Below, piece by piece: positions 53,207 to 60,369 of a DNA stretch of 64,000 bases; positions within the stretch are counted from its first letter, which is position 1, and every line of letters begins with the position of its first letter. The DNA is from Armatimonadetes bacterium UBA1398 (GTDB lineage Bacteria; Armatimonadota; Zipacnadia; UBA1398). A model generated the notes under the pieces. That model made no database searches and had not been told where the DNA came from. It saw only the letters and a program-made list of their open reading frames with translations. The stretch lies in NCBI GenBank assembly GCA_002305165.1, contig DBQI01000039.1, forward strand, positions 12,358-76,357. Reading direction: 5' to 3'. The position numbers were made by a program, and so were the translations under genes.

Positions 53207-54409
53207 ATGGTACGTTGCTCTGCGCTCCTGTGCGGGACCGCCACGGTCTCGGAGGCGCTCAAGCACGGGCGCGATAGCCGTAAGCTCCCCCCGCACCTCC
53301 TCCAGTTCAGCTCCGACTTGCGGCCCCTGGTGGTCTGGAACACGACCAACCGCTGCAATCTCACGTGCAGCCACTGCTACCTCGATGCCGAGGACCGGGA
53401 CTACGCCAACGAGCTCTCCCACGAGGAGGCCCAGGCATTCATCGACGACATCGCCGAGATGAAGTGCCCCGTGCTGCTGCTCTCCGGCGGCGAGCCGCTT
53501 CTGCGCGACCGGATCTACGATCTGATCGCGTACGCAAAGGACCGGGGAACTCGGCCCGTGCTCTCGACGAACGGCACCCTCATCACGCCCGAGGTGGCGA
53601 AGAGGCTGCACGACGCCGGCATCATGTATGTCGGGGTCAGTATCGACGGGCTGCCGGAGACCCACGATCGCTTCCGCGGGCGCAAGGGGGCCTTCGACGC
53701 GGCCATGGCGGGGATCCGCAATGCCCACGAGGCGGGCCTGAAGACGGGCGTCCGGTTCACCGCTCACGAGGCGAATGCCGGCGAACTCGAGGAGCTGGTC
53801 GACCTCATCGCCGAGCGCGGCGTGCCGCGCTTCTGCCTCTACCACCTGGTCTATGCGGGCCGTGGCGGGGACATGAAGCATCGCGACACCGACCATGCCA
53901 CGAAGCGCCGGACGATCGAGACGCTGATCGAGAAGGCGCTAGAGGCGGAGCGCAAGGGGACGGCTATCGAGATCCTGACCGTCGACAACCATGCGGATGG
54001 CATCGCCATCAGGCACTACATCGCCGAGCATCAGCCGGAGCGGCTCGCCGAGGTGGACCGCCTCATCAGCTTCCACGGAGGTTGCTCCGCAGGCACCAAG
54101 ATGGCCAATGTGGACCCCTATGGGAACGTTCACCCGTGTCAGTTCTGGGGCCATGTGACCCTGGGGAACGTCCGCGACCGCAAGTTCAGCGAGATCTGGA
54201 CAGACCCCGATGACGAGCTGCTGGTGAAGCTGCGGGAGAAGGACAAGCACCTGAAGGGCCGGTGCGGCTCGTGCAACTTCCGCTCCTTCTGCGGCGGCTG
54301 CCGGATCCGGGCCGAGGCCACCACGGGCGACCCATGGGAGGCGGACCCCGCGTGCTATCTTACGGATGCCGAGATCGAAGCGGCAGCGATCACCGCGGCG
54401 GTGGACTGA
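53207..54409 (+). CDS. ahbC: AhbC-type radical SAM enzyme (12,18-didecarboxysiroheme deacetylase)
   Basis: 400 residues. In the alternative heme pathway AhbC removes two acetate side chains from didecarboxysiroheme, giving Fe-coproporphyrin III. The head LPPHLLQFSSDLRPLVVWN is characteristic of AhbC/NirJ proteins. The radical SAM motif is CNLTCSHC (near 48-55), then LLSGGEPLL. A SPASM-like end has CSAGTKMANVDPYGNVHPC, and CGSCNFRSFCGGC. ATG 53207 follows the fusion gene by 14 bp. AhbC rather than AhbD is preferred because of the head; both are present in this cluster. Confidence 0.85.
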   Translation: MVRCSALLCGTATVSEALKHGRDSRKLPPHLLQFSSDLRPLVVWNTTNRCNLTCSHCYLDAEDRDYANELSHEEAQAFIDDIAEMKCPVLLLSGGEPLLRDRIYDLIAYAKDRGTRPVLSTNGTLITPEVAKRLHDAGIMYVGVSIDGLPETHDRFRGRKGAFDAAMAGIRNAHEAGLKTGVRFTAHEANAGELEELVDLIAERGVPRFCLYHLVYAGRGGDMKHRDTDHATKRRTIETLIEKALEAERKGTAIEILTVDNHADGIAIRHYIAEHQPERLAEVDRLISFHGGCSAGTKMANVDPYGNVHPCQFWGHVTLGNVRDRKFSEIWTDPDDELLVKLREKDKHLKGRCGSCNFRSFCGGCRIRAEATTGDPWEADPACYLTDAEIEAAAITAAVD

Positions 54410-54413
54410 GCCC

Positions 54414-55100
54414 ATGGCGCGTTACTACCCCATCTCCCTCAATGTCGAGGGGAGGCGCTGCCTCATCGTGGGCGGGGGCCGCGTCGCCGAGCGCAAGGTC
54501 CACACGCTGATCGAGGCGCGCGCTGACCTCTACTTGGTGGCGCGCGAGGTGACCCCCGGCATAGAGGCCTTGGCCGAGTCGGGCGCTCTGCATGTGCGTA
54601 TCGGGGAGCCCGTGGAGGACGATCTCGAAGGCACGGTCCTGGTCATCGCCGCCACCGACGACGAGGCGCTCAACCGGCAGCTCAGGGAGTGGGCCGGAGC
54701 GCGATCGATACTCATCAACGTCGTTGATGTGCCTGAGTTATGCGATTTCATCGTCCCCGCGCGGATCAACCGTGGCCCCATCGCCATCACCATCTCCACG
54801 GGCGGCTCGAGTCCCGCGCTGTCCAAGCACCTTCGGCGAGTGATCGAGGAGCACGTCACTGAGGCGCATGGGCGGTTGGCGGAACTCATGGGCAGATTGC
54901 GTGACGAGGTCCTTGGGAGTATCCACACGCAACCTGATCGAGCCGCCGCCTGGCGCCGCGTGATCGACTCCGACGTGATCGATCTGCTCGCAGCGGGCGA
55001 GCATGGCGAGGCAGAGCGCCTCGCCCGGCAGATCATCGGGCTCGACGAACGTCCACGAGACAAGGAGGCGCCTGATGTTCCCGATCCAGAGGCCTCGTAG
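54414..55100 (+). CDS. sirC: Precorrin-2 dehydrogenase / sirohydrochlorin ferrochelatase family (SirC, CysG N-terminal)
   Basis: 228 residues, four bases after ahbC. Oxidises precorrin-2 to sirohydrochlorin with NAD. The start YYPISLNVEGRRCLIVGGGRVAERK is a typical nucleotide-binding head. ILINVVDVPELCDFIVPA carries the Asp that is essential in the family, and ITISTGGSSPALSKHLR the conserved Ser. Homologues range from dehydrogenase only (SirC) to bifunctional enzymes that also insert iron (Met8p, CysG). No separate chelatase (SirB/CbiX) is in this window, so it may be bifunctional; sequence alone cannot tell. The 3' end overlaps hemB by 26 bp. Confidence 0.9.
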   Translation: MARYYPISLNVEGRRCLIVGGGRVAERKVHTLIEARADLYLVAREVTPGIEALAESGALHVRIGEPVEDDLEGTVLVIAATDDEALNRQLREWAGARSILINVVDVPELCDFIVPARINRGPIAITISTGGSSPALSKHLRRVIEEHVTEAHGRLAELMGRLRDEVLGSIHTQPDRAAAWRRVIDSDVIDLLAAGEHGEAERLARQIIGLDERPRDKEAPDVPDPEAS

Positions 55101-56052
55101 GAACCGGCGCACGGAAGCGCTCCGACGGCTCTGTCGCGAGGTGGTCCTCACCACGAACGACCTGGTGCTGCCCATGTTCGCCGTGCCGGGGCGAGGCGTG
55201 CGGCGCGAGGTCCCCTCCATGCCGACCATCTGCCACCTCTCGGTGGACGAGATCATCGTGGAGGCTGGGCGGGCGGCGGAGCTTGGTATCCCCGCAGTGC
55301 TCCTGTTCGGGATCCCTGAGGGGAAGGACCCCCAGGGGAGCGAGGCCTGGAGCGCCTCGGGCGCCGTGCAGCGAGCGGTAGGGGCCATCAAGTCGGCCTG
55401 CCCCGACCTGTGCGTGATGACCGACGTCTGCCTCTGTGAGTACACCGACCACGGGCACTGCGGCCTCGTCGAGGGTGGCGAGGTTGTCAACGACGCCTCG
55501 CTGGAGCTTCTCGCCAGGGCGGCGGTCAGCCACGCCGAGGCCGGAGCCGACGTGGTGGCGCCGTCGGATATGATGGATGGACGCGTCGACGCGATCCGCG
55601 CCGCGCTGGACGACGCTGGCTTCACGTACGTGGCGATCCTCTCCTATGCCGCCAAGTACGCCTCCGCCTACTACGGGCCGTTCCGAGAGGCCGCCGACTC
55701 GGCGCCGCAGTTCGGCGATCGGCGAGGCTATCAGATGGACCCGGCGAACCGGCGCGAGGCCTTGCGAGAGGTGGCGCTGGATATCCAGGAGGGCGCCGAT
55801 ATGGTCATGGTCAAGCCGGCGCTCGCTTACCTGGATGTGCTGTCCGATGTCGCTGCCGAGAGCCCCGTTCCGGTGGCCGCGTATAACGTCAGCGGTGAGT
55901 TCGCGATGGTCAAGGCCGCGGCGGCGAGAGGCTGGATCGATGAGCGGCGCGTGACGATGGAGACGCTGACGGCAATCAAGCGCGCGGGCGCCGACTTCAT
56001 CTTGACCTATCACGCACTCGACGCTGCCCAGTGGTTACGGGAGGGCGACTGA
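55075..56052 (+). CDS. hemB: Delta-aminolevulinate dehydratase (porphobilinogen synthase), zinc type
   Basis: 325 residues. Condenses two 5-aminolevulinates to porphobilinogen. ATG 55075 is set by AAGGAGG 6 bp upstream, inside the sirC reading frame end. The catalytic zinc site DVCLCEYTDHGHCG has all three Cys, so the enzyme is Zn-dependent rather than the Mg type. Schiff-base lysines are in AAKYASAYYGPFR and VMVKPALAYLD. Length and motif order are normal. The stop (TGA) overlaps the ahbD start (TGATG). Confidence 0.95.
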   Translation: MFPIQRPRRNRRTEALRRLCREVVLTTNDLVLPMFAVPGRGVRREVPSMPTICHLSVDEIIVEAGRAAELGIPAVLLFGIPEGKDPQGSEAWSASGAVQRAVGAIKSACPDLCVMTDVCLCEYTDHGHCGLVEGGEVVNDASLELLARAAVSHAEAGADVVAPSDMMDGRVDAIRAALDDAGFTYVAILSYAAKYASAYYGPFREAADSAPQFGDRRGYQMDPANRREALREVALDIQEGADMVMVKPALAYLDVLSDVAAESPVPVAAYNVSGEFAMVKAAAARGWIDERRVTMETLTAIKRAGADFILTYHALDAAQWLREGD

Positions 56053-57065
56053 TGATCATATCCTGGAACACGACCAGGCTGTGCAACCAGTTCTGCGTAC
56101 ACTGCTACCGCCAGGCGGGGGACGCCGTTGACCCCGACGAGCTGACCACGGCTCAGGGCCTCGAGTTGATCAGTGGCATCGCCGAGGCGGGCTTCAAGAT
56201 CCTCATCCTCAGTGGCGGCGAGCCACTCATGAGGCCGGACATCTACCAGCTCATCGAGCATGGACGGGGCGTCGGTCTGCGAGTCGTTCTCGGCACCAAC
56301 GGCGTGCTGATCACCGAGGAAGTCGCGCGGCGGCTCAAGGAGGCCGGAGCGGCGCGGGTCGGCATCAGCCTGGACCACATCGACCCCAAGATGCACGACG
56401 AGTGGCGGCGGATGGATGGGGCGTGGGAGGCCTCGGTGGCGGGGATGGCCAACTGCCGCAAGGTGGGGTTGCCTTTCCAGATACACACGACGGTCACCGA
56501 GCGCAATGAGGCGTGCATCACCGAGATGACGGACCTCGCCGTGGATCTCGGAGCCGCCGGACACCACATCTTCTTCCTCGTCCCAACGGGCAGAGGCAAG
56601 GACATCGAGGCCGAGTCGCTGCGAGCCGCGGACTATGAGCGCCTGCTGGCCCGCATCCTGGAGAAGCAGCGCGAGGTGGAGATCGAACTGAAGCCCACTT
56701 GCGCGCCGCAGTTCATGCGCATCGCGAAGAAGAAGGGCATCCCGATGCGGTACACCAAGGGGTGCCTGGCGGGCACTGCCTACTGCGTGATCATCCCGAA
56801 TGGCGACGTGCAGCCCTGCCCCTATCTCCCCATCAGCGTCGGCAACGTGAAGGAGACGCCGTTCCCGGTCATCTGGCGAGACAGCGTCCTGTTCAAGGAA
56901 CTCCGGGCCAATGAACTCAAGGGCCGCTGTGGGAGCTGCGATTGTGCCGACATCTGTGGCGGATGCCGGGCCCGCGCCTACTACTATAGCGACGGGGACT
57001 ACATGGCTGAAGAGCCCTGGTGTCTCTACCGGCCCTCGGAAAAGGAGGCCCTGGTTAGTGAATGA
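56052..57065 (+). CDS. ahbD: AhbD-type radical SAM enzyme (Fe-coproporphyrin III decarboxylase, heme b synthase)
   Basis: 337 residues. AhbD converts two propionates of Fe-coproporphyrin III to vinyl groups, the last step to heme b. ATG 56052 has GGAGGG upstream and begins MIISWNTTRLCNQFCVHC, the radical SAM CX3CX2C only ten residues in. LILSGGEPLM follows. The SPASM-like end has CLAGTAYCVIIPNGDVQPC and CGSCDCADICGGC. AhbC/AhbD assignment rests on the shorter head and the neighbouring genes, since both enzymes are close in sequence. It overlaps the next gene by 8 bp. Confidence 0.82.
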   Translation: MIISWNTTRLCNQFCVHCYRQAGDAVDPDELTTAQGLELISGIAEAGFKILILSGGEPLMRPDIYQLIEHGRGVGLRVVLGTNGVLITEEVARRLKEAGAARVGISLDHIDPKMHDEWRRMDGAWEASVAGMANCRKVGLPFQIHTTVTERNEACITEMTDLAVDLGAAGHHIFFLVPTGRGKDIEAESLRAADYERLLARILEKQREVEIELKPTCAPQFMRIAKKKGIPMRYTKGCLAGTAYCVIIPNGDVQPCPYLPISVGNVKETPFPVIWRDSVLFKELRANELKGRCGSCDCADICGGCRARAYYYSDGDYMAEEPWCLYRPSEKEALVSE

Positions 57066-57513
57066 CCTAGAGGCCCAGCTCGTTGGGATCATCCAGGAGG
57101 ACTTCCCCATCGAGGCGCGCCCCTACCGGCACCTGGCTCAGGCCGTCGGAGTGACCGAGCAGGAGGTCATCTCCACCCTCGCCTCTCTCAGGCGACGTGG
57201 CGTCATACGCGACCTGAGCCCCGTGTTCGACCCCAAGAAGCTGGGCTACAGCACCACACTCGCCTGCATGAAGGTACCCGCCGACAGGATCGATGAGGTA
57301 TCGGGCATCATCGGCAGACACGTGGAGGTCACTCACAACTACCTTAGGGAGCACGAGTACAACGTGTGGTTCGCTATCGTCGCGCCGGGACCGGACGCGG
57401 TGGGGCGCGTGATCGAGCAGATCGAGGAAGAGACCGGGTGCGGGCCTATCCGCAGCCTGCCGTACAGCCGGGTGTTCAAGCTCCGCGCGGTGTTCGAGGT
57501 GACGGGCGAGTGA
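57058..57513 (+). CDS. ahbA: Siroheme decarboxylase subunit (AhbA-like)
   Basis: 151 residues, GTG with AAAGGAGG 9 bp upstream, overlapping ahbD. AhbA and AhbB together remove two acetate carboxyls from siroheme. The fold is that of Lrp/AsnC regulators: an N-terminal winged helix (EARPYRHLAQAVGVTEQEV, LRRRGVIRDLSPVFDPKKLGY) and a C-terminal RAM-like domain with THNYLREHEYNVWFAI, where family His/Arg/Tyr residues line the active site. Homologues are often misnamed as Lrp regulators. Which paralog is alpha or beta is my best guess from the NVWF versus PYNLYSM motifs. Confidence 0.85.
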   Translation: MNDLEAQLVGIIQEDFPIEARPYRHLAQAVGVTEQEVISTLASLRRRGVIRDLSPVFDPKKLGYSTTLACMKVPADRIDEVSGIIGRHVEVTHNYLREHEYNVWFAIVAPGPDAVGRVIEQIEEETGCGPIRSLPYSRVFKLRAVFEVTGE

Positions 57514-57992
57514 GCAGCCCAGATCACAAAGACTGGCTCGTCATCGAGGCCCTACAGCGGGGTATCCCCCTCATGGACCGGCCTTTCGCCGTTCTCGCTG
57601 AGGGCATCGGCATGGATGAGGGCGAGTTCATCCGGCGCGTCGGGGCTCTCAAGGAACGCGGGATCATACGGCGCATGGGGCTCCGCATCGCCCATCGCGA
57701 AGCTGGAGTCAGAGGGAACGTGATGGTCGTCTGGCGCGTGCCCCCAGGGCGGGTCGAGGAAGTGGGTATGCTGCTCGCGGAGCAGCCTTCGGTGACCCAC
57801 TGCTACGAGCGCCCCACCTTCGACGACCTGCCGTACAACCTCTACAGCATGGTGCATGCCGCTGATCCCGACGCAGCGGCCGGGGAAGTGCGGCGGCTTG
57901 CGGAACTGGTCGGCGTCAGCGACTACCAGATGCTTCACACGGTTCGCGAACTGAAGAAGTCGACTCCCATCTACCGACAACCCGAGGAGTAG
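57510..57992 (+). CDS. ahbB: Siroheme decarboxylase subunit (AhbB-like)
   Basis: 160 residues, GTGA overlap with the previous gene. A second Lrp-like siroheme decarboxylase subunit: IPLMDRPFAVLAEGIGMDE, LKERGIIRRMGLRIAHREAG, and the motif THCYERPTFDDLPYNLYSMVH seen in heme and heme d1 decarboxylases (NirDLGH/AhbB). Two paralogs side by side fit the AhbAB heterodimer. It is five bases before hemL. It is unlikely to be a DNA-binding regulator given this neighbourhood. Confidence 0.85.
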   Translation: MSSPDHKDWLVIEALQRGIPLMDRPFAVLAEGIGMDEGEFIRRVGALKERGIIRRMGLRIAHREAGVRGNVMVVWRVPPGRVEEVGMLLAEQPSVTHCYERPTFDDLPYNLYSMVHAADPDAAAGEVRRLAELVGVSDYQMLHTVRELKKSTPIYRQPEE

Positions 57993-57996
57993 TCAC

Positions 57997-59289
57997 ATGA
58001 ACACATCCCATTCTGCGAGCCTCTTCGCGCGCGCGCAGCGGGTGATGCCCGGTGGCGTCAACTCGCCGGTGCGGGCCTTCCGATCCGTGGGCGGCACACC
58101 GCGGTTCATCGACCGCGCCAAGGGCCCGAGGATATGGGATGTGGACGGCAACGAGTACATCGACCTCGTCATGTCCTGGGGTCCGCTCATCCTGGGCCAT
58201 GCCGATGAGCGTGTCGTTCGGGCCGCCACGGCGGCCGCCGCGCGCGGATCGAGCTTCGGAGCGCCCACGGAGGCGGAGGTTCGCCTCGCCGAGTTGGTGA
58301 TCGAGCGCTTCCCGTCCATGGACATGGTCCGCATGGTCAACTCCGGCACCGAGGCGACGATGAGCGCCATCCGCGTCGCCCGCGCGTTCACCTCGCGGCC
58401 GAAGGTGCTGAAGTTCGACGGGTGCTGGCATGGTCACGCGGACGGTCTGCTGGTGAAGACGGGATCGACGGGCATGCAGTATGGAGTCCCTGACAGCGCG
58501 GGCGTCCCCTCCGCGTATGCCCAGGAGACCCTCGTGGCAACCTACAACGACCTCGACTCGGTGACGGGCCTCGTCGAGCGCCACGGAGACGAGCTCGCGG
58601 CCATCATCGTCGAGCCCGTAGCGGGCAACATGGGCGTCGTCCCGCCGGCGAGCGGCTTTCTCGAGGGCCTCAGGCGGATCGCCGACACCACCGGCGCGGT
58701 GCTGATCTTCGATGAGGTCATCACAGGCTTCCGCGTGGCGCCGGGGGGGGCACAGGAGCGGTATGGCGTCGTGGCCGACATGACGACGCTGGGGAAGATC
58801 ATCGGCGGGGGGTTCCCAGTGGGCGCCTACGGGGGCAGGGCGGAGATCATGGAGCGTGTCTCGCCATTGGGGCCGGCGGTGCAAGCGGGCACCCTGGCAG
58901 GCAATCCCGTCGCCATGGCGGCTGGGATCGCGGTGCTGGAGGCGCTGGCGGAGCCCGGGGTGTACGAGGGGCTCGAGAGCAAGGCCGCCCAGCTGACCGC
59001 GGCCCTCAGCGACGCCGCCGCCGAGGCGGGCGTGACCGTGACGACGAACCGGGTTGGCTCGATGTTCACGACCTTCTTCGGCTCCGGCCCGTACATGAAC
59101 GCCGATGACGTCTCCGGCGCGGACAAAGAGGCGTACGCGCGGTACTTCCACGCGATGCTGGAGAACGGCGTGGCGATGGCGCCCTCCTACTGTGAGGCCG
59201 CCTTCATATCGACCGCCCACACGGACGAGGACCTGGATCTGATCGCCGCGGCGGCGGGCCCGGCCTTCGCCGCCGCCGGGGGCCGTTAG
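57997..59289 (+). CDS. hemL: Glutamate-1-semialdehyde 2,1-aminomutase
   Basis: 430 residues. A PLP enzyme that makes 5-aminolevulinate from the product of HemA. The start SLFARAQRVMPGGVNSPVRA and VRMVNSGTEATMSAIRVAR are diagnostic. ILIFDEVITGFRVAPGGAQ is the cofactor-binding region and the PLP lysine is in TLGKIIGGGFPVGAYGG (near residue 267). Its size is normal. It lies in the operon between the siroheme decarboxylase genes and hemC. Confidence 0.95.
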   Translation: MNTSHSASLFARAQRVMPGGVNSPVRAFRSVGGTPRFIDRAKGPRIWDVDGNEYIDLVMSWGPLILGHADERVVRAATAAAARGSSFGAPTEAEVRLAELVIERFPSMDMVRMVNSGTEATMSAIRVARAFTSRPKVLKFDGCWHGHADGLLVKTGSTGMQYGVPDSAGVPSAYAQETLVATYNDLDSVTGLVERHGDELAAIIVEPVAGNMGVVPPASGFLEGLRRIADTTGAVLIFDEVITGFRVAPGGAQERYGVVADMTTLGKIIGGGFPVGAYGGRAEIMERVSPLGPAVQAGTLAGNPVAMAAGIAVLEALAEPGVYEGLESKAAQLTAALSDAAAEAGVTVTTNRVGSMFTTFFGSGPYMNADDVSGADKEAYARYFHAMLENGVAMAPSYCEAAFISTAHTDEDLDLIAAAAGPAFAAAGGR

Positions 59290-59291
59290 CG

Positions 59292-60203
59292 GTGGAGCTC
59301 CGCCTCAGGCTCGCCACTCGCGCCAGCAAGCTCGCCCTGGCTCAGTCGAAGTGGGTGGCCGCGCAGATCACGGAGCGCCACCCAGGTGTGCGGGTGGAGC
59401 TTGTCACGGTCACCACGCGCGGTGACGCCGTGCAGGACCGCGCGCTCTCGAAGGTCGGCGGCAAGGGGCTGTTCACGAAGGAGATCGAGGATGCCCTGCT
59501 CTGCGGCGGCGCGGATCTGGCCGTGCATAGCCTCAAGGACCTGCCTACGGCGCTTCCCGAAGGGCTGACGCTCGGGGCCATCTGCGGCGCCGAGGACGCT
59601 CGGGACGTCCTGGTGTCGCGGAATGACCAGCGCTTCGAGGCCCTGCCGTCCGGCGCGGCCGTAGGGACTTCGAGCCTGCGGCGCCAGGCTCAGCTGCGGC
59701 ACGCGCGCCCGGACCTGACGTTCGTCGACATCCGGGGCAACGTGGACACACGACTCCGCAAGCTCGCGGAGGGGGAGGTCGATGCCCTCATTCTGGCGGG
59801 CGCGGGGCTGGCGCGCCTCGGCCTCGCCGATCGCATCAGCCAGTGGCTACCCACGAAGCTGTGCCTACCCGCCGTCGGGCAGGGCCTGCTGGGGGTGGAG
59901 ATCCGCTCCGATGACGTCGAGACGGCCGCCCTGCTGAGGCCCCTGCACGACGAGGCAGCGGCGACGCGCGCCGAAGCGGAGCGGTCGGCCCTGGCTTGCC
60001 TCGGCGGGGGCTGTCACACCCCTGTCGGTGTTCACGCGACCGTCTCAGGTGACGCGGTCTCGGTGGAGGGCGTCGTGGCTGGGCCCTCGGGCGAGCCCTA
60101 TTACCGGGCTGCCGAAGCCGCCCCTAGGCATGAGGCGGCGGCCGCCGGCGAGCGCCTCGCGCAGAGACTCAAGGCGATGGGAGCCGGAACGCTGCTCGGT
60201 TGA
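59292..60203 (+). CDS. hemC: Porphobilinogen deaminase (hydroxymethylbilane synthase)
   Basis: 303 residues. Polymerises four porphobilinogens into hydroxymethylbilane on a dipyrromethane cofactor. GTG 59292 starts two bases after the hemL stop: RLATRASKLALAQSKWVA. HSLKDLPTALPEG, VGTSSLRRQAQL and DIRGNVDTRLRKL are the substrate-binding segments; the cofactor Cys is in ACLGGGCHTPVG. It is the last gene of the heme cluster. Weak hairpin-forming sequence follows (60214-60235), not strong enough to call a terminator. Confidence 0.95.
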   Translation: MELRLRLATRASKLALAQSKWVAAQITERHPGVRVELVTVTTRGDAVQDRALSKVGGKGLFTKEIEDALLCGGADLAVHSLKDLPTALPEGLTLGAICGAEDARDVLVSRNDQRFEALPSGAAVGTSSLRRQAQLRHARPDLTFVDIRGNVDTRLRKLAEGEVDALILAGAGLARLGLADRISQWLPTKLCLPAVGQGLLGVEIRSDDVETAALLRPLHDEAAATRAEAERSALACLGGGCHTPVGVHATVSGDAVSVEGVVAGPSGEPYYRAAEAAPRHEAAAAGERLAQRLKAMGAGTLLG

Positions 60204-60288
60204 CGCCCTCGGGGGCGAGCGAAGAGGCCCTCGCCGTTGCGACACATGCGCCGCTCCGATCCAGACGCTCGGCAAGGAGGCTTCGAGC

Positions 60289-60369
60289 GTGGGGCGAAAA
60301 GTGGTGTTCCGCCTCCTCCGACCCGTCTCGCGCGTGTCGAGGGTGCTCGTGAAGGAGATCCACACGTGA
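60289..60369 (+). CDS. Possible 26-residue basic peptide coupled to iorA
   Basis: A GTG at 60289 with AAGGAGG 8 bp upstream opens a 26-codon frame whose TGA (60367-60369) overlaps the GTG start of iorA. The product has seven Arg/Lys and hydrophobic residues alternating (begins MGRKVVFRLLRPV), with one Glu. The good ribosome site and GTGA overlap suggest it is translated, perhaps as a leader or a coupling peptide. No homologue is recognised and chance cannot be excluded. Confidence 0.4.
   Translation: MGRKVVFRLLRPVSRVSRVLVKEIHT

Noticed and set aside
57058..57992. Two Lrp/AsnC-type transcription regulators
   Set aside because: Motifs such as THNYLREHEYNVWF and THCYERP-PYNLYSM and the position between ahbD and hemL show they are siroheme decarboxylase subunits.
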